From Alcaligenaceae bacterium (lineage in GTDB: Bacteria > Pseudomonadota > Gammaproteobacteria > Burkholderiales > Burkholderiaceae_B), in NCBI GenBank assembly GCA_013416405.1, contig JACCET010000008.1, positions 124,001 to 188,000 of the forward strand: a stretch of DNA of 64,000 nucleotides, read 5' to 3'. Under the pieces are notes generated by a model. It saw only the letters and a list, made by a program, of their open reading frames with translations. It did not search any database and was not told the origin of the DNA. Made by a program: the position numbers and the translations under genes. Every line of letters starts with the position of its first letter. Within the stretch, counting starts at the first letter, position 1. Positions 25,457-33,511 of the stretch are shown here, piece after piece.

Positions 25457-26612
25457 CTCTCTGACTCAAGACGCCCTGGATCTGGGCGGCGGCGCCATAG
25501 CGCTGAGTGCCACCGAGGCCGAAGCGGCACGGCAACTGCAGGTGTGCAACGCCTGTCGCTACTGCGAAGGCTTTTGCGCGATGTTCCCGGCCATGACGGA
25601 ACGGCTGATGTTTGAAAAGGCCGATATTCACTACCTGGCCAACCTGTGCCATAACTGTGGCGCCTGTTTGCATGCTTGCCAGTATGCCCCTCCGCATGAA
25701 TTCGGAATCAATGTGCCGCAGGTCATGGCACAGGTACGTGGTCAAACCTACAAAGACTATGCCTGGCCGCGCACTCTGGGCAAACTTTACGAGCGCAACG
25801 GCCTGACCCTGGCACTGGCGCTGGCGGCCGGGCTGGCGCTATTCCTTGCGCTGGCTGTAGCCATGGGGGGCGGGCTCTGGAACAGCGCCGCAGCTGGAAA
25901 TTTCTACAATGTTTTCCCGCACAACCTTCTGGTGGGCTTGTTTGCCCCGATATTTCTGTTTGCCGTTCTGGCGCTGGGCATGGGCGTGCGCAGCTTCCTG
26001 CGCGATATAGGGCCGGCGACCGGCGGGGCTCGGGCAAGCACGCCGGCTGCCCTTGAAGCGACCAATGCCGTGTTGCAACTGAAGTACCTGGACGGCGGGC
26101 ATGGCCAAGGCTGCAACAACGAAGACGACGAGTTTACTTTGTCGCGCAGGCGCTTCCATCATCTGACTTTCTACGGCTTCATGCTGTGCTTTGCGGCGAC
26201 CAGTCTGGCTACGGTGTACCACTATGTATTCGGATGGGAGGCACCCTACGATTTGCCCAGCCTGCCCAAAGTGCTTGGAGCCGTGGGGGGCGTTGCCCTG
26301 ATGCTGGGCACGGCGGGGCTTTGGGTGCTGCATCACCGCCGTCATCCATTGCATGGCGATGCCGCTCAAAAGCCCATGGATCTCGGCTTTATTGCCCTGC
26401 TTTTTCTGATCAGTATCAGCGGGCTGGCATTGTGGCTGGGCCGAGGCACCACAGCGATGTCGTTGATATTATGTATACACTTGGGCGCGGTTATGGCTTT
26501 ATTTCTGACCATGCCTTATGGCAAGTTTGCGCATGGCATTTTCCGCAGCGCCTCGTTATTGAGGTATGCGGTAGAAAAGCGGCAAAAAAAGTCGGCACAA
26601 AATGCTGATTGA
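25443..26612 (+). CDS. tcuB: TcuB, iron-sulfur membrane electron carrier
   Basis: 389-aa protein that reoxidises the FAD of TcuA and passes electrons to quinone. Two 4Fe-4S clusters are visible: Cys35, 38, 41, 45 ([11 protein letters not shown]) and Cys69, 72, 75, 79 ([11 protein letters not shown]). About six membrane segments follow, with histidines in [22 protein letters not shown] and [13 protein letters not shown] that may hold haem. Length and domain order match TcuB/CitB. The stop is 30 bases before the TctC-type binding protein, so tcuA, tcuB and the receptor form one operon. Confidence 0.88.
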   Translation: MQQLDSLTQDALDLGGGAIALSATEAEAARQLQVCNACRYCEGFCAMFPAMTERLMFEKADIHYLANLCHNCGACLHACQYAPPHEFGINVPQVMAQVRGQTYKDYAWPRTLGKLYERNGLTLALALAAGLALFLALAVAMGGGLWNSAAAGNFYNVFPHNLLVGLFAPIFLFAVLALGMGVRSFLRDIGPATGGARASTPAALEATNAVLQLKYLDGGHGQGCNNEDDEFTLSRRRFHHLTFYGFMLCFAATSLATVYHYVFGWEAPYDLPSLPKVLGAVGGVALMLGTAGLWVLHHRRHPLHGDAAQKPMDLGFIALLFLISISGLALWLGRGTTAMSLILCIHLGAVMALFLTMPYGKFAHGIFRSASLLRYAVEKRQKKSAQNAD

Positions 26613-26642
26613 TAATTACTAGAAAACTCACGGAGAATACTT

Positions 26643-27614
26643 ATGAAATTGACCAAACTGATGGGCGGAATACTGTTCTGTTCTGCGGGGCTGATGGCGC
26701 AAGGGGCCTATGCCCAGGAACTGCCCGACAAGCCTATCTCGCTGGTTGTCGGCTTCGTGGCCGGCGGTGCAGCCGATACTTCAGCCCGCCTGATCGCGGA
26801 ACGGCTGGGGCAAAACACAGACCGTTCCATCGCCATCATCAACAAGCCTGGCGCGGGCGGCAATATCGCCCACCAATATGTTGCCAACGGTCCTAAAGAC
26901 GGCAGCATGCTCTTGCTGGGATCGGTGGGGCCGCTCACCATTTCTCCGCACCTGATGGAGGTCAGTTACGATCCCTTCAAGGATTTGGCCATGGTGTCGG
27001 GCGGCGTGAACTTCCCCAACGTTTTGGTGGCGCACACGGCGGCCGGTGTGAATACCTTGCAGGAATTGCTTGAGCTGGCCAAGCAACAACCCGACAAGGT
27101 GGATTTTGCCTCATCAGGATTCGGTGCAGCTTCGCATATGGCGGGCGAACTGCTGAATATGGAAGCTGGGGTCAACATGGTGCATATTCCCTACAAGGGT
27201 GGCGCACAAGCCATGCAAGACCTGCTGGGTGAACGCGTAATGACCTACTATTCGGCTCCTCCTACGGCCATGCCCTATGTAGAGCAAAAAAGACTGGTCC
27301 CCCTGGCCACCACCGGCCTGAAGCGGCCCGCCTATTTGCCTAACATACCCACTATTGCCGAGTCAGGTTATCCAGGCTTTGAGGCCTTGAACTGGTATGC
27401 ATTCGTTGCGCCCGGTGGTACGCCGGACGCCTTGCTGGATCGCTGGAATGCGGAGATCACAAAAGTTCTGACCGACCCCGAGGTTGAGAAAAAACTGACG
27501 GAATTCGGTATGACGCCGCAACCGACCACTCGCCAGGAATTCACTGATTTCGTGCATAAAGAGTGGGATAAATGGGGCGCCATCATCAAAGAGCGCAATC
27601 TGAAGAAGCCTTAA
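26643..27614 (+). CDS. Bug/TctC family substrate-binding protein of the tcu operon
   Basis: 323-aa periplasmic receptor; signal peptide to about residue 24 (GAYAQE), then LVVGFVAGGAADTSARL, INKPGAGGNIAHQYVA, HIPYKGGAQAMQDLLGE. It follows tcuB by 30 bases and probably captures tricarballylate or citrate-like acids for the Tcu enzymes. In Salmonella the import step is the MFS protein TcuC; here no permease follows, so TctA/TctB must be supplied elsewhere, perhaps by the pair at 42170-44149. The hairpin at 27627 ends the operon. Confidence 0.87.
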   Translation: MKLTKLMGGILFCSAGLMAQGAYAQELPDKPISLVVGFVAGGAADTSARLIAERLGQNTDRSIAIINKPGAGGNIAHQYVANGPKDGSMLLLGSVGPLTISPHLMEVSYDPFKDLAMVSGGVNFPNVLVAHTAAGVNTLQELLELAKQQPDKVDFASSGFGAASHMAGELLNMEAGVNMVHIPYKGGAQAMQDLLGERVMTYYSAPPTAMPYVEQKRLVPLATTGLKRPAYLPNIPTIAESGYPGFEALNWYAFVAPGGTPDALLDRWNAEITKVLTDPEVEKKLTEFGMTPQPTTRQEFTDFVHKEWDKWGAIIKERNLKKP

Positions 27615-27626
27615 GCGGCCAGTACC

Positions 27627-27658
27627 TAAGACAGCCGCTTGCACAAGCGGCTGTCTTA
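27627..27658. terminator. Strong hairpin closing the tcu operon
   Basis: A perfect 15-bp stem (TAAGACAGCCGCTTG and its complement) with a two-base loop, starting 12 bases after the binding-protein stop. No T-run follows, so it may act as a Rho-assisted terminator or as 3'-end protection. Confidence 0.65.
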
Positions 27659-27736
27659 CCACACTGCCGATACGCCAAGCCTCATCTTTAGGCTGAAACG
27701 GGAAAACCCCGTAGCTGTCCGGGTGGTTATGTTGAT

Positions 27737-27766
27737 ATTATTAGCAAGCAATTGCTTTCAAATAAT
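27737..27766. promoter_or_regulatory. 30-bp palindrome upstream of TRAP operon
   Basis: A 30-bp near-perfect palindrome (13 of 15 base pairs match) centred on AAGCAATTGCTT, flanked by ATTATT and AATAAT arms. It ends 17 bases before the dctP start and just before its CGGAGGA ribosome site. It could be an operator, or an RNA hairpin in the 5' leader that controls translation. Confidence 0.55.
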
Positions 27767-27783
27767 CATATTCCGGAGGATCC

Positions 27784-28755
27784 ATGGGTTTTTACAAAAC
27801 AATGATCGCAGGTGCGGCGTTCGCGCTTTCTGCCACGGCGGCGCAGGCAGCAAGCTGGCAAATGGCCACACCTTACCCAGAGTCCAATTTTCACACTCAG
27901 AATATTCTGCAGTTTGCCAAAGACATCGATGCAGCCACTGATGGCAAGCTCACCATTAATGTGCACGCCGCCGGCTCCTTGATCAAGCACCAGGAAATCA
28001 AGAACGCCGTACGTTCACAACAGATTGAAATCGGCGAGTTCATCATTTCCAACCTGGCGAACGAAAACCCCGTCTTTGCGCTCGATTCGGTCCCGTTTGT
28101 TGCCGTGTCGTACGAAGACTCCAGGAAAATGTACAAAGCCTCCAAGCCCGCACTCGAAGAAGAGCTGGGGCGCCAGAATCTGAAAGTGTTGTTCTCGGTG
28201 CCATGGCCTCCTCAAGGGCTGTACACCGATCGCCCGATTGAAAAAATCGAAGACCTGAAGGGCATAAAAATGCGTGCATACAGCCCGCAAACCGAGCGTC
28301 TGGCTCAGCTTGCCGGTGCCGTTCCCACGCAGGTCGAGGTTCCCGATCTTGCACAGGCTTTCACCACGGGCCGTGTCAACGCCATGATCACCTCTACATC
28401 CACGGGTGTGAACACCACTGCGTGGGACTACCTCACGAACTTTTACGACGTAGCCGCATTTCTTCCCAAGAATATCGTTGTGGTGAACAAGCGAGCGTTC
28501 GATGCGCTGGACGAGTCCTCGCAAAAGGCGGTACTTGACGCTGCGGCAACTGCAGAAAAGCGCGGTTGGGAAATGTCCGAGGCCGATCACACGGCTCAGC
28601 GCAAGGTGTTGGAAGAGCATGGCATTAAAGTGAGTAACGGTTCCGAAGCATTGAATGCTTCCTTGCAGGATATCGGCAAACAGATGGCCGCCGACTGGGG
28701 CAAAGAGGCCGGTTCGAAAGGCGCGGAAATTCTCAAGGCTTATCAGGCTGAATAA
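27784..28755 (+). CDS. TRAP transporter substrate-binding protein DctP-type
   Basis: 323-aa periplasmic receptor of a TRAP transporter; Sec signal to about residue 22 (AAQAAS). Family features include SNFHTQNILQFAKDID, GSLIKHQEIKNAVRS, the conserved arginine loop KGIKMRAYSPQTERLAQ and NIVVVNKRAFDAL. Arg in KMRAY is the usual salt-bridge partner of the ligand carboxylate. It is followed by a hairpin, then dctQ, dctM and an aspartate dehydrogenase. The ligand is probably a carboxylate, and aspartate or a related amino or oxo dicarboxylate is suggested by the last gene. Confidence 0.9.
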   Translation: MGFYKTMIAGAAFALSATAAQAASWQMATPYPESNFHTQNILQFAKDIDAATDGKLTINVHAAGSLIKHQEIKNAVRSQQIEIGEFIISNLANENPVFALDSVPFVAVSYEDSRKMYKASKPALEEELGRQNLKVLFSVPWPPQGLYTDRPIEKIEDLKGIKMRAYSPQTERLAQLAGAVPTQVEVPDLAQAFTTGRVNAMITSTSTGVNTTAWDYLTNFYDVAAFLPKNIVVVNKRAFDALDESSQKAVLDAAATAEKRGWEMSEADHTAQRKVLEEHGIKVSNGSEALNASLQDIGKQMAADWGKEAGSKGAEILKAYQAE

Positions 28756-28769
28756 AGGCCGGCCTACCG

Positions 28770-28803
28770 ATACGGTGTGACATACTCACACCGTATTTCA
28801 TTT
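28770..28803 (+). terminator. Hairpin with short T-tract between dctP and dctQ
   Basis: A perfect 11-bp stem (ATACGGTGTGA/TCACACCGTAT) with a five-base loop, followed by TTCATTT. It lies between the receptor gene and the membrane genes and probably reduces read-through, giving more receptor than permease. Confidence 0.6.
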
Positions 28804-28819
28804 AGCATGCGAAGCAATT

Positions 28820-29371
28820 ATGCGTAGATTCCTTGACGGTCTATACCGTTACAGCGGCGGCCTGGCCGCTTTGTCACTGGTGGCCATCGTAGTGATTGTC
28901 TTTGGGCAGGTAATGCTCAATATCATTGATTACCTGTCGCTGGCCTTGTTTGATACCAGTTTTGGGCTGTTGATTCCATCCTATGCTTCGCTGTCCGGAT
29001 ACGCGCTGGGTTTTGCCACATTCCTGTCGCTGGGCCTGGGTTTTCGCAAGGCTGCGCATATACGGGTTACCTTGCTTGAATCCCGGATTTCGGGTCCGGC
29101 ACGTCGTACGACCCTGACCATCGTTGCATTGGTGGGTGTTGGCATGGGCGTGCTCTTTACCTATGGGCTGGGGCAGTTGTCCTACCAGTCGCTGATGTGG
29201 GGCGATCGCGCATCAGGCTTGCTCAGGGTGCCATTGTGGATACCGCAAAGCGTATTGTGCCTGGGCGCGGGTGTCTTTCTTGTTGCCGCTGTCGATACGC
29301 TGGTCGACATGCTGCGCATGGGCCGTAGCGAAGGGCTGCGCACCGAAACCGATCCCGAGGATATCCTGTAA
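28820..29371 (+). CDS. TRAP transporter small membrane subunit DctQ-type
   Basis: 183-aa inner-membrane protein with four hydrophobic segments (GGLAALSLVAIVVIVFGQV, LSGYALGFATFLSLGLGF, LTIVALVGVGMGVLF, LCLGAGVFLVAAVDTL) and the DctQ family LGFRKAAHIRVTLL motif. It pairs with the large subunit encoded immediately after: its TAA stop overlaps the ATG of dctM by one base. The ribosome site is weak, consistent with a minor component. Confidence 0.87.
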   Translation: MRRFLDGLYRYSGGLAALSLVAIVVIVFGQVMLNIIDYLSLALFDTSFGLLIPSYASLSGYALGFATFLSLGLGFRKAAHIRVTLLESRISGPARRTTLTIVALVGVGMGVLFTYGLGQLSYQSLMWGDRASGLLRVPLWIPQSVLCLGAGVFLVAAVDTLVDMLRMGRSEGLRTETDPEDIL

Positions 29372-30672
29372 TGTCTGATGCCGTGATGTCCTTGATTCTT
29401 GTCGTTGTCCTGATCGGCTGCCTGGCCTTTGGCATCTGGGTATCCATTGCGCTCTTTGCCACCGGGCTGGTCGGTATTTTGCTGTTTTCGAATGCACCGG
29501 TGCTTAATGTGCTTGCCACCAATATGTGGAGCACTTCGGCGGAATGGTCTTTGGCAGCCCTGCCTTTGTTCATCTGGATGGGCGAAATCCTGTTTCGTTC
29601 GCGCATGTCCAAGGATCTGTTCTCCGGGCTTGCACCCTGGATGCGCTCATTGCCCGGAGGACTGGCACATGTGGGTATCATGGCATCCGGCATCTTTGCG
29701 GCCGTCAGCGGTTCGTCTGCCGCTACCTGCGCTACCGTAGCCAAAGTGGCCGTGCCGGAACTCAAGGCGCGCGGCTACGATGAAAAGCTGATACTTGGAA
29801 CGATTGCGGGCTCGGGCACCTTGGGCCTGCTGATTCCCCCGTCCATTATCTTGATCGTATATGGCGTGGCGGCCGAACTTTCGATTGCGCGCTTGTTCAT
29901 TGCCGGCGTGGTGCCAGGCATCATGGTCATTATCCTGTTCATGGGCTATGTGGCCATCTGGTCGGGAAGGAACAGCGATAAGGTGCCGGCCAAAGATCCA
30001 CCCATGAGTTTCGGACAAAAGCTCAAGGCCACTCGTACGCTGCTGCCCGTCACGCTGTTGATCATCGGGGTGGTGGGTTCCATCTATCTGGGCCTGGCCA
30101 GCCCGACCGACTCGGCTGCAGTCGGTGTCGTGATTGCGCTGCTGCTTAGCTGGCTGTTTGGCGACCTGACCTGGAAGACCTTCAAAGAAGGCCTGATTGC
30201 GGCCACATTGTCCTCCTCCATGATTGCATTCATTTTGGCGGGTGCGGCTTTTCTTACCATCGCCATGGGCTATTCCGGCCTGCCCGCCAACCTGGCCCGC
30301 TGGATAACCGATATGGGCATGAGCAATTACGCCTTGCTGGCGGCCCTTACCGTATTCTTCATTATTCTGGGTTGTTTTCTTGATGGTATCTCTATCGTGG
30401 TACTGACCACGGCAGTGCTGCTGCCAGCGATTCAGGCCGTAGGCATGGATCCGATCTGGTTCGGTGTCTATCTGGTGCTGGTGGTTGAAATGGGACAGTT
30501 GACTCCTCCGGTTGGCCTTAACTTATTTGTGCTGCAAGGCATGACCGGGCGCGACATCGTGTTTGTTTCGAAAGCGGCGCTCCCTTTCTTCCTGATGTTG
30601 ATCCTGGCAGTAATGCTGGTGGTCATCTTTCCCAATATAGTATTGGGCCTGCCCCAAATGATGTATGACTGA
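29371..30672 (+). CDS. TRAP transporter large permease DctM-type
   Basis: 433-aa ion-coupled permease with about twelve membrane segments. DctM signatures are present: GIFAAVSGSSAATCATVAKV, GTLGLLIPPSIILIVYGV, and near the C-terminus MGQLTPPVGLNLFVLQGM. It imports the ligand delivered by the periplasmic receptor using a sodium or proton gradient. It overlaps dctQ by one base and the aspartate dehydrogenase gene by eight bases, so all four genes act together. Confidence 0.92.
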   Translation: MSDAVMSLILVVVLIGCLAFGIWVSIALFATGLVGILLFSNAPVLNVLATNMWSTSAEWSLAALPLFIWMGEILFRSRMSKDLFSGLAPWMRSLPGGLAHVGIMASGIFAAVSGSSAATCATVAKVAVPELKARGYDEKLILGTIAGSGTLGLLIPPSIILIVYGVAAELSIARLFIAGVVPGIMVIILFMGYVAIWSGRNSDKVPAKDPPMSFGQKLKATRTLLPVTLLIIGVVGSIYLGLASPTDSAAVGVVIALLLSWLFGDLTWKTFKEGLIAATLSSSMIAFILAGAAFLTIAMGYSGLPANLARWITDMGMSNYALLAALTVFFIILGCFLDGISIVVLTTAVLLPAIQAVGMDPIWFGVYLVLVVEMGQLTPPVGLNLFVLQGMTGRDIVFVSKAALPFFLMLILAVMLVVIFPNIVLGLPQMMYD

Positions 30673-31489
30673 GTTCGCGCGCAAGCTGGCCATTATTGGC
30701 GCGGGCAACATCTGCCGGCAGTTGGTTGATATGCTTGCGCATGGCCAGGCTGATTCCGCGCACGACAGCGCCTTTTCGATTGCTGTCCTTAAACGTCCTG
30801 ATTCTGCGTTCCAGGGTCATAAGGACATCGTTGCGGTGTTTTCAGATATCCACGATCTGCTGGCCTGGCAGCCAGACTTGATAGTCGAGACAGCCGGCCA
30901 GGAAGCCGTGGGCCAGTATGGCAGGCTGTGCCTGGAAAAAGGCATCCCCTTTCTGGTCTCGTCTGTTGGTGCACTGGCCGATGACGGTTTGTACGGCGCC
31001 TTGCTCGATGCCGCGCGCAAAGGCAATACCCGCGTGTTGATACCCTCGGGTGCAATCGGCGGGCTGGACTATATACGCAGTGCGGCATTGTTCGACGGCA
31101 CCAGCGTTACGTATGAGTCCCGTAAGCCGGTGTCGGCCTGGGCGTCTGAGCTGGCGGCGCAAGGCATCGAAGCCGATCAATTGGACGAACCACTGGAGCT
31201 TTTTGCCGGACCAGCCAATGTGGCGGCTATGCGATATCCCAAGAACCTGAACGTCGCCGCTACATTGGCTCTGGCTGGAACGGGCATGCAAAGCACGCAG
31301 GTGCGCGTTGTGGTCGATCCCGGCGCACCCGGCAATCAGCATGTTATTCGGGCCAGCGGTCCGGCGGGCACGTTCGCACTGACTATCGCCAATCAGCCTT
31401 CGCCCGACAATCCAAAAACCTCATGGATAGTGTCGCGCAGCATAGTCTCTACGATACGGCGCTATTTTGAGCCGTGCTGGATAGGCTGA
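30665..31489 (+). CDS. L-aspartate dehydrogenase family protein (NadX-like)
   Basis: 274-aa NAD(P)-dependent aspartate dehydrogenase-like protein converting aspartate to iminoaspartate or oxaloacetate plus ammonia. Rossmann motif KLAIIGAGNICRQLVD at the N-terminus, then IPSGAIGGLDYIRSAAL, the substrate-domain segment YPKNLNVAATLALAGTG and a final segment NPKTSWIVSRSIVSTIRR. The gene overlaps dctM, so it more likely degrades an imported amino acid than makes NAD. The preferred amino acid could be aspartate or a derivative. A terminator follows at 31526. Confidence 0.82.
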   Translation: MTEFARKLAIIGAGNICRQLVDMLAHGQADSAHDSAFSIAVLKRPDSAFQGHKDIVAVFSDIHDLLAWQPDLIVETAGQEAVGQYGRLCLEKGIPFLVSSVGALADDGLYGALLDAARKGNTRVLIPSGAIGGLDYIRSAALFDGTSVTYESRKPVSAWASELAAQGIEADQLDEPLELFAGPANVAAMRYPKNLNVAATLALAGTGMQSTQVRVVVDPGAPGNQHVIRASGPAGTFALTIANQPSPDNPKTSWIVSRSIVSTIRRYFEPCWIG

Positions 31490-31525
31490 GTTGCATGGAT
31501 GCTGCGGCTGAGGCGCCTTGAGTGA

Positions 31526-31554
31526 AAATGGCGGGAGCAATGCTCCCGCCATTT
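31526..31554. terminator. Bidirectional intrinsic terminator
   Basis: A perfect 14-bp stem (AAATGGCGGGAGCA and its complement) with essentially no loop beyond one base, preceded by A's and followed by T's. It separates the aspartate dehydrogenase gene from the convergent EF-hand gene and can serve both. Its sequence closely resembles the terminator at 3087. Confidence 0.85.
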
Positions 31555-31556
31555 CG

Positions 31557-31919
31557 TTATGGCTGCAAAATACCGTCTTTGTTGCTGTCATGGCGGTCGA
31601 AGTCGCGCATGACTTGTTCTATGAGTTCATCCAGGCTGATTTCGCCGTTGTTGTCTTTGTCGACCGCAGCGAACTGCTCGGGCGTCATGACCTTGCTGGT
31701 TTCGGCCGGGCTAAGACTGTTGCTGCCGTCGGTGTCGAGCTTCTTGAATGCGTCGCGCATGAATTGCTCGTATTCCTGTTTGCTGACTCCGCCACTTTTA
31801 TTCTTGTCGAGTTCCGCGAAGTGTTCAGGCGTGAGTTCGACGGTGGTGTTCTGGGCCGTTGCGCTTGCGGCAGTTCCGAGCAGCACTACGGAAAAGGCCA
31901 CGGAAAGAAGTTTGTGCAT
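31557..31919 (-). CDS. Secreted EF-hand calcium-binding protein
   Basis: 120-aa protein with a Sec signal peptide (cleavage near ATAQ-NTTV) and four EF-hand loops: DKNKSGGVSKQE, DTDGSNSLSPAE, DKDNNGEISLDE and a final DSNKDGI. Aspartates and the twelfth-position Glu are present in the first three loops, so calcium binding in the periplasm is likely. ATG 31919 is preferred over one at 31934 because AAGGA lies directly upstream. The function of such small periplasmic calmodulin-like proteins is not known. It is downstream of a glycine-zipper lipoprotein gene. Confidence 0.85.
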   Translation of the reverse strand: MHKLLSVAFSVVLLGTAASATAQNTTVELTPEHFAELDKNKSGGVSKQEYEQFMRDAFKKLDTDGSNSLSPAETSKVMTPEQFAAVDKDNNGEISLDELIEQVMRDFDRHDSNKDGILQP

Positions 31920-31933
31920 GGTTGTGTCCTTCA

Positions 31934-32185
31934 TTACTTGCAGCCCATGGAGTTGCCGATATAGCCGCCTGCACCTATGCCAACCGCAGTGGCTGCCGTG
32001 CGTCCGCGACCGCCGCCAATAGTGCTGCCCAGCAGGCCGCCAATTACGGCACCGCCTACGGTGCCGGCGATACAGTTGAATTCGGAGTTGCGTGAATTGC
32101 TTCCGCTGTGTGAGCCGGAAGGGCTTTGGCAGGCTGCAAGCGCGCCCACGCTGATCAGGAGCAAGGTAAGTGTGGCTTTTTTCAT
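31934..32185 (-). CDS. Glycine-zipper outer-membrane-type lipoprotein
   Basis: 83-aa lipoprotein: signal with lipobox LAAC, a Ser-rich spacer, then a glycine zipper (GTVGGAVIGGLLGSTIGGGR followed by GIGAGGYIGNSMGC), as in the OsmB/SlyB-like 2TM family. Such proteins insert hairpin helices in the outer membrane and affect envelope integrity. The start used is the ATG at 32185; an ATG 13 codons earlier would put an untypical N-terminus before the signal. The stop lies 15 bases ahead of the EF-hand start, so the two are probably co-transcribed. Confidence 0.85.
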   Translation of the reverse strand: MKKATLTLLLISVGALAACQSPSGSHSGSNSRNSEFNCIAGTVGGAVIGGLLGSTIGGGRGRTAATAVGIGAGGYIGNSMGCK

Positions 32186-32438
32186 GGTTCTATTCTGTGG
32201 CCTCGTGATTGAATGGAGGAACAATAACTTTTTGTTGGAAAGCCTGTGTGGTCATGAAATGACACATTTGCACGCCGACTTCAATTTAATCACGGGAACG
32301 AGGCAAGGACAATTCTTATTTCGCGGTCAAAGTGCCTGTGTTTGCCGCACGTCGCCGTTGCCTAGATGTGGATTTGTCTTCTTTTGCCATGGATGCGCTC
32401 CTGTATGGTTGTGAACACGGCTCAGGAATGCGCCGTGT

Positions 32439-32821
32439 TCATGGGCTTACACGCCAGATCGTGTTCGACAGGTCGTCGGCCACAATGAGGGCGCCACGCG
32501 GATCCACCGTCACGCCGACAGGTCGGCCCCTAGTCGTGCCATCGTCATCGCGGAAGCCCGCAACGAAGTCCACCGGTGGCCCGGCGGGCTGGCCGTTGGC
32601 AAATGGCACGAACACCACCTTGTAGCCAACAGGATCGGAACGGTTCCCGCCAGAAAAATGGATTGCAGCGGTTGCCCTGCAAGTGAATACCTATACTCGA
32701 TGGTATGGGCCATGTAGATCGCCTCCTTGATAAGAAGGGCGCGCGGAACGCTCCCGGTATCTGTGGCGGGAACTACAGCAAGCTCCGTGCCTGACGGAAG
32801 CCTCAGTATTTCCTGGCCCAA
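32439..32821 (-). pseudogene. 3' remnant of a PQQ-dependent sugar (sorbosone) dehydrogenase
   Basis: On the minus strand, from about 32650 to the TGA at 32439, the DNA reads as SDPVGYKVVFVPFANGQPAG, then RGRPVGVTVDPRGALIVADD and NTIWRVSP. This is the typical C-terminus of soluble PQQ-dependent sugar or L-sorbosone dehydrogenases. Upstream, up to about 32821, a second reading frame (EILRLPSGTELAVVPAT) continues towards the N-terminus, but the two frames do not join, so a frameshift separates them. Neither the start nor the rest of the propeller is present. It is a degraded fragment between the lipoprotein and PfpI genes. Confidence 0.6.
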
Positions 32822-32873
32822 CCACTCAAACTAGATCCTCCGCACTTCCGGATAGTTTGTTCTTGCTTCAGTG

Positions 32874-33461
32874 TCAGGCATGGGTGATGGTCGTTCCAAG
32901 CACTTTCATGCATTCGCGCATGAAGGCGGCCAGGCCGGTCCAGCCTTTCGCCGACACCATGGTGCCGTCGACATAGGCTTCGTGCGGCTTTACATCTATG
33001 TAGGTGCCGCCCGCAAGGATGACTTCGGGTTCGCAGGCGCCCAGAGCGGCCACTTTTTTCCCGCGTATCACGCCGTCTACGGCCACAAGGATCTGCACTC
33101 CGTGGCATATGGTGAAGATGGGTTTTTGCTGTTCGTGAAAGTGGCGCACCATAGCCTGGATGCGCTTGTCGGTGCGGATATATTCCGGCCCGCGTCCGCC
33201 CGCGCAGTACACCGCATCGTAGTCGTCCAGGTTTACTTCCGAGAATGTCTTGTTGATTTCGGCCAGGTGCCCGAACCGCTCGATATAAGTCTGGTGCCCC
33301 TCGAAATCATGCAACGAGGTCTGGATCATCTCGCCGGCCTTCTTGTCGGGGCAGATGACATGAACGGTGTGACCTACCGCTTCCATTCCTTGTTGAAACA
33401 CAAAAATTTCATATTCCTCGGTGAATTCACCGCAGAGCATAAGGATTTTCTTGCCACTCAT
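32874..33461 (-). CDS. DJ-1/PfpI family protein
   Basis: 195-aa class I glutamine-amidotransferase-like protein. KILMLCGEFTEEYEIFVF at the N-terminus and the nucleophile elbow TICHGVQIL with cysteine are characteristic, along with GRGPEYIR. Members are proteases, glyoxalases/deglycases or amidase-like hydrolases. ATG 33461 has AGGAG seven bases upstream. It follows the sugar-type binding protein gene on the same strand across a hairpin (33484-33504), so it may be the distal gene of that transport operon. Confidence 0.85.
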   Translation of the reverse strand: MSGKKILMLCGEFTEEYEIFVFQQGMEAVGHTVHVICPDKKAGEMIQTSLHDFEGHQTYIERFGHLAEINKTFSEVNLDDYDAVYCAGGRGPEYIRTDKRIQAMVRHFHEQQKPIFTICHGVQILVAVDGVIRGKKVAALGACEPEVILAGGTYIDVKPHEAYVDGTMVSAKGWTGLAAFMRECMKVLGTTITHA

Positions 33462-33483
33462 GTTGTACTCCTGGTTGTTAGAG

Positions 33484-33504
33484 CGACCGGGCCTGGCCCG
33501 GTCG
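33484..33504 (-). terminator. GC-rich hairpin after the sugar-type binding-protein gene
   Basis: CGACCGGGC/GCCCGGTCG, a perfect 9-bp stem with a three-base loop, eight bases past the binding-protein stop and before the PfpI start. No T-run follows on the minus strand. It probably protects the upstream mRNA or partly limits transcription into the PfpI gene. Confidence 0.5.
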
Positions 33505-33511
33505 GAATTCA

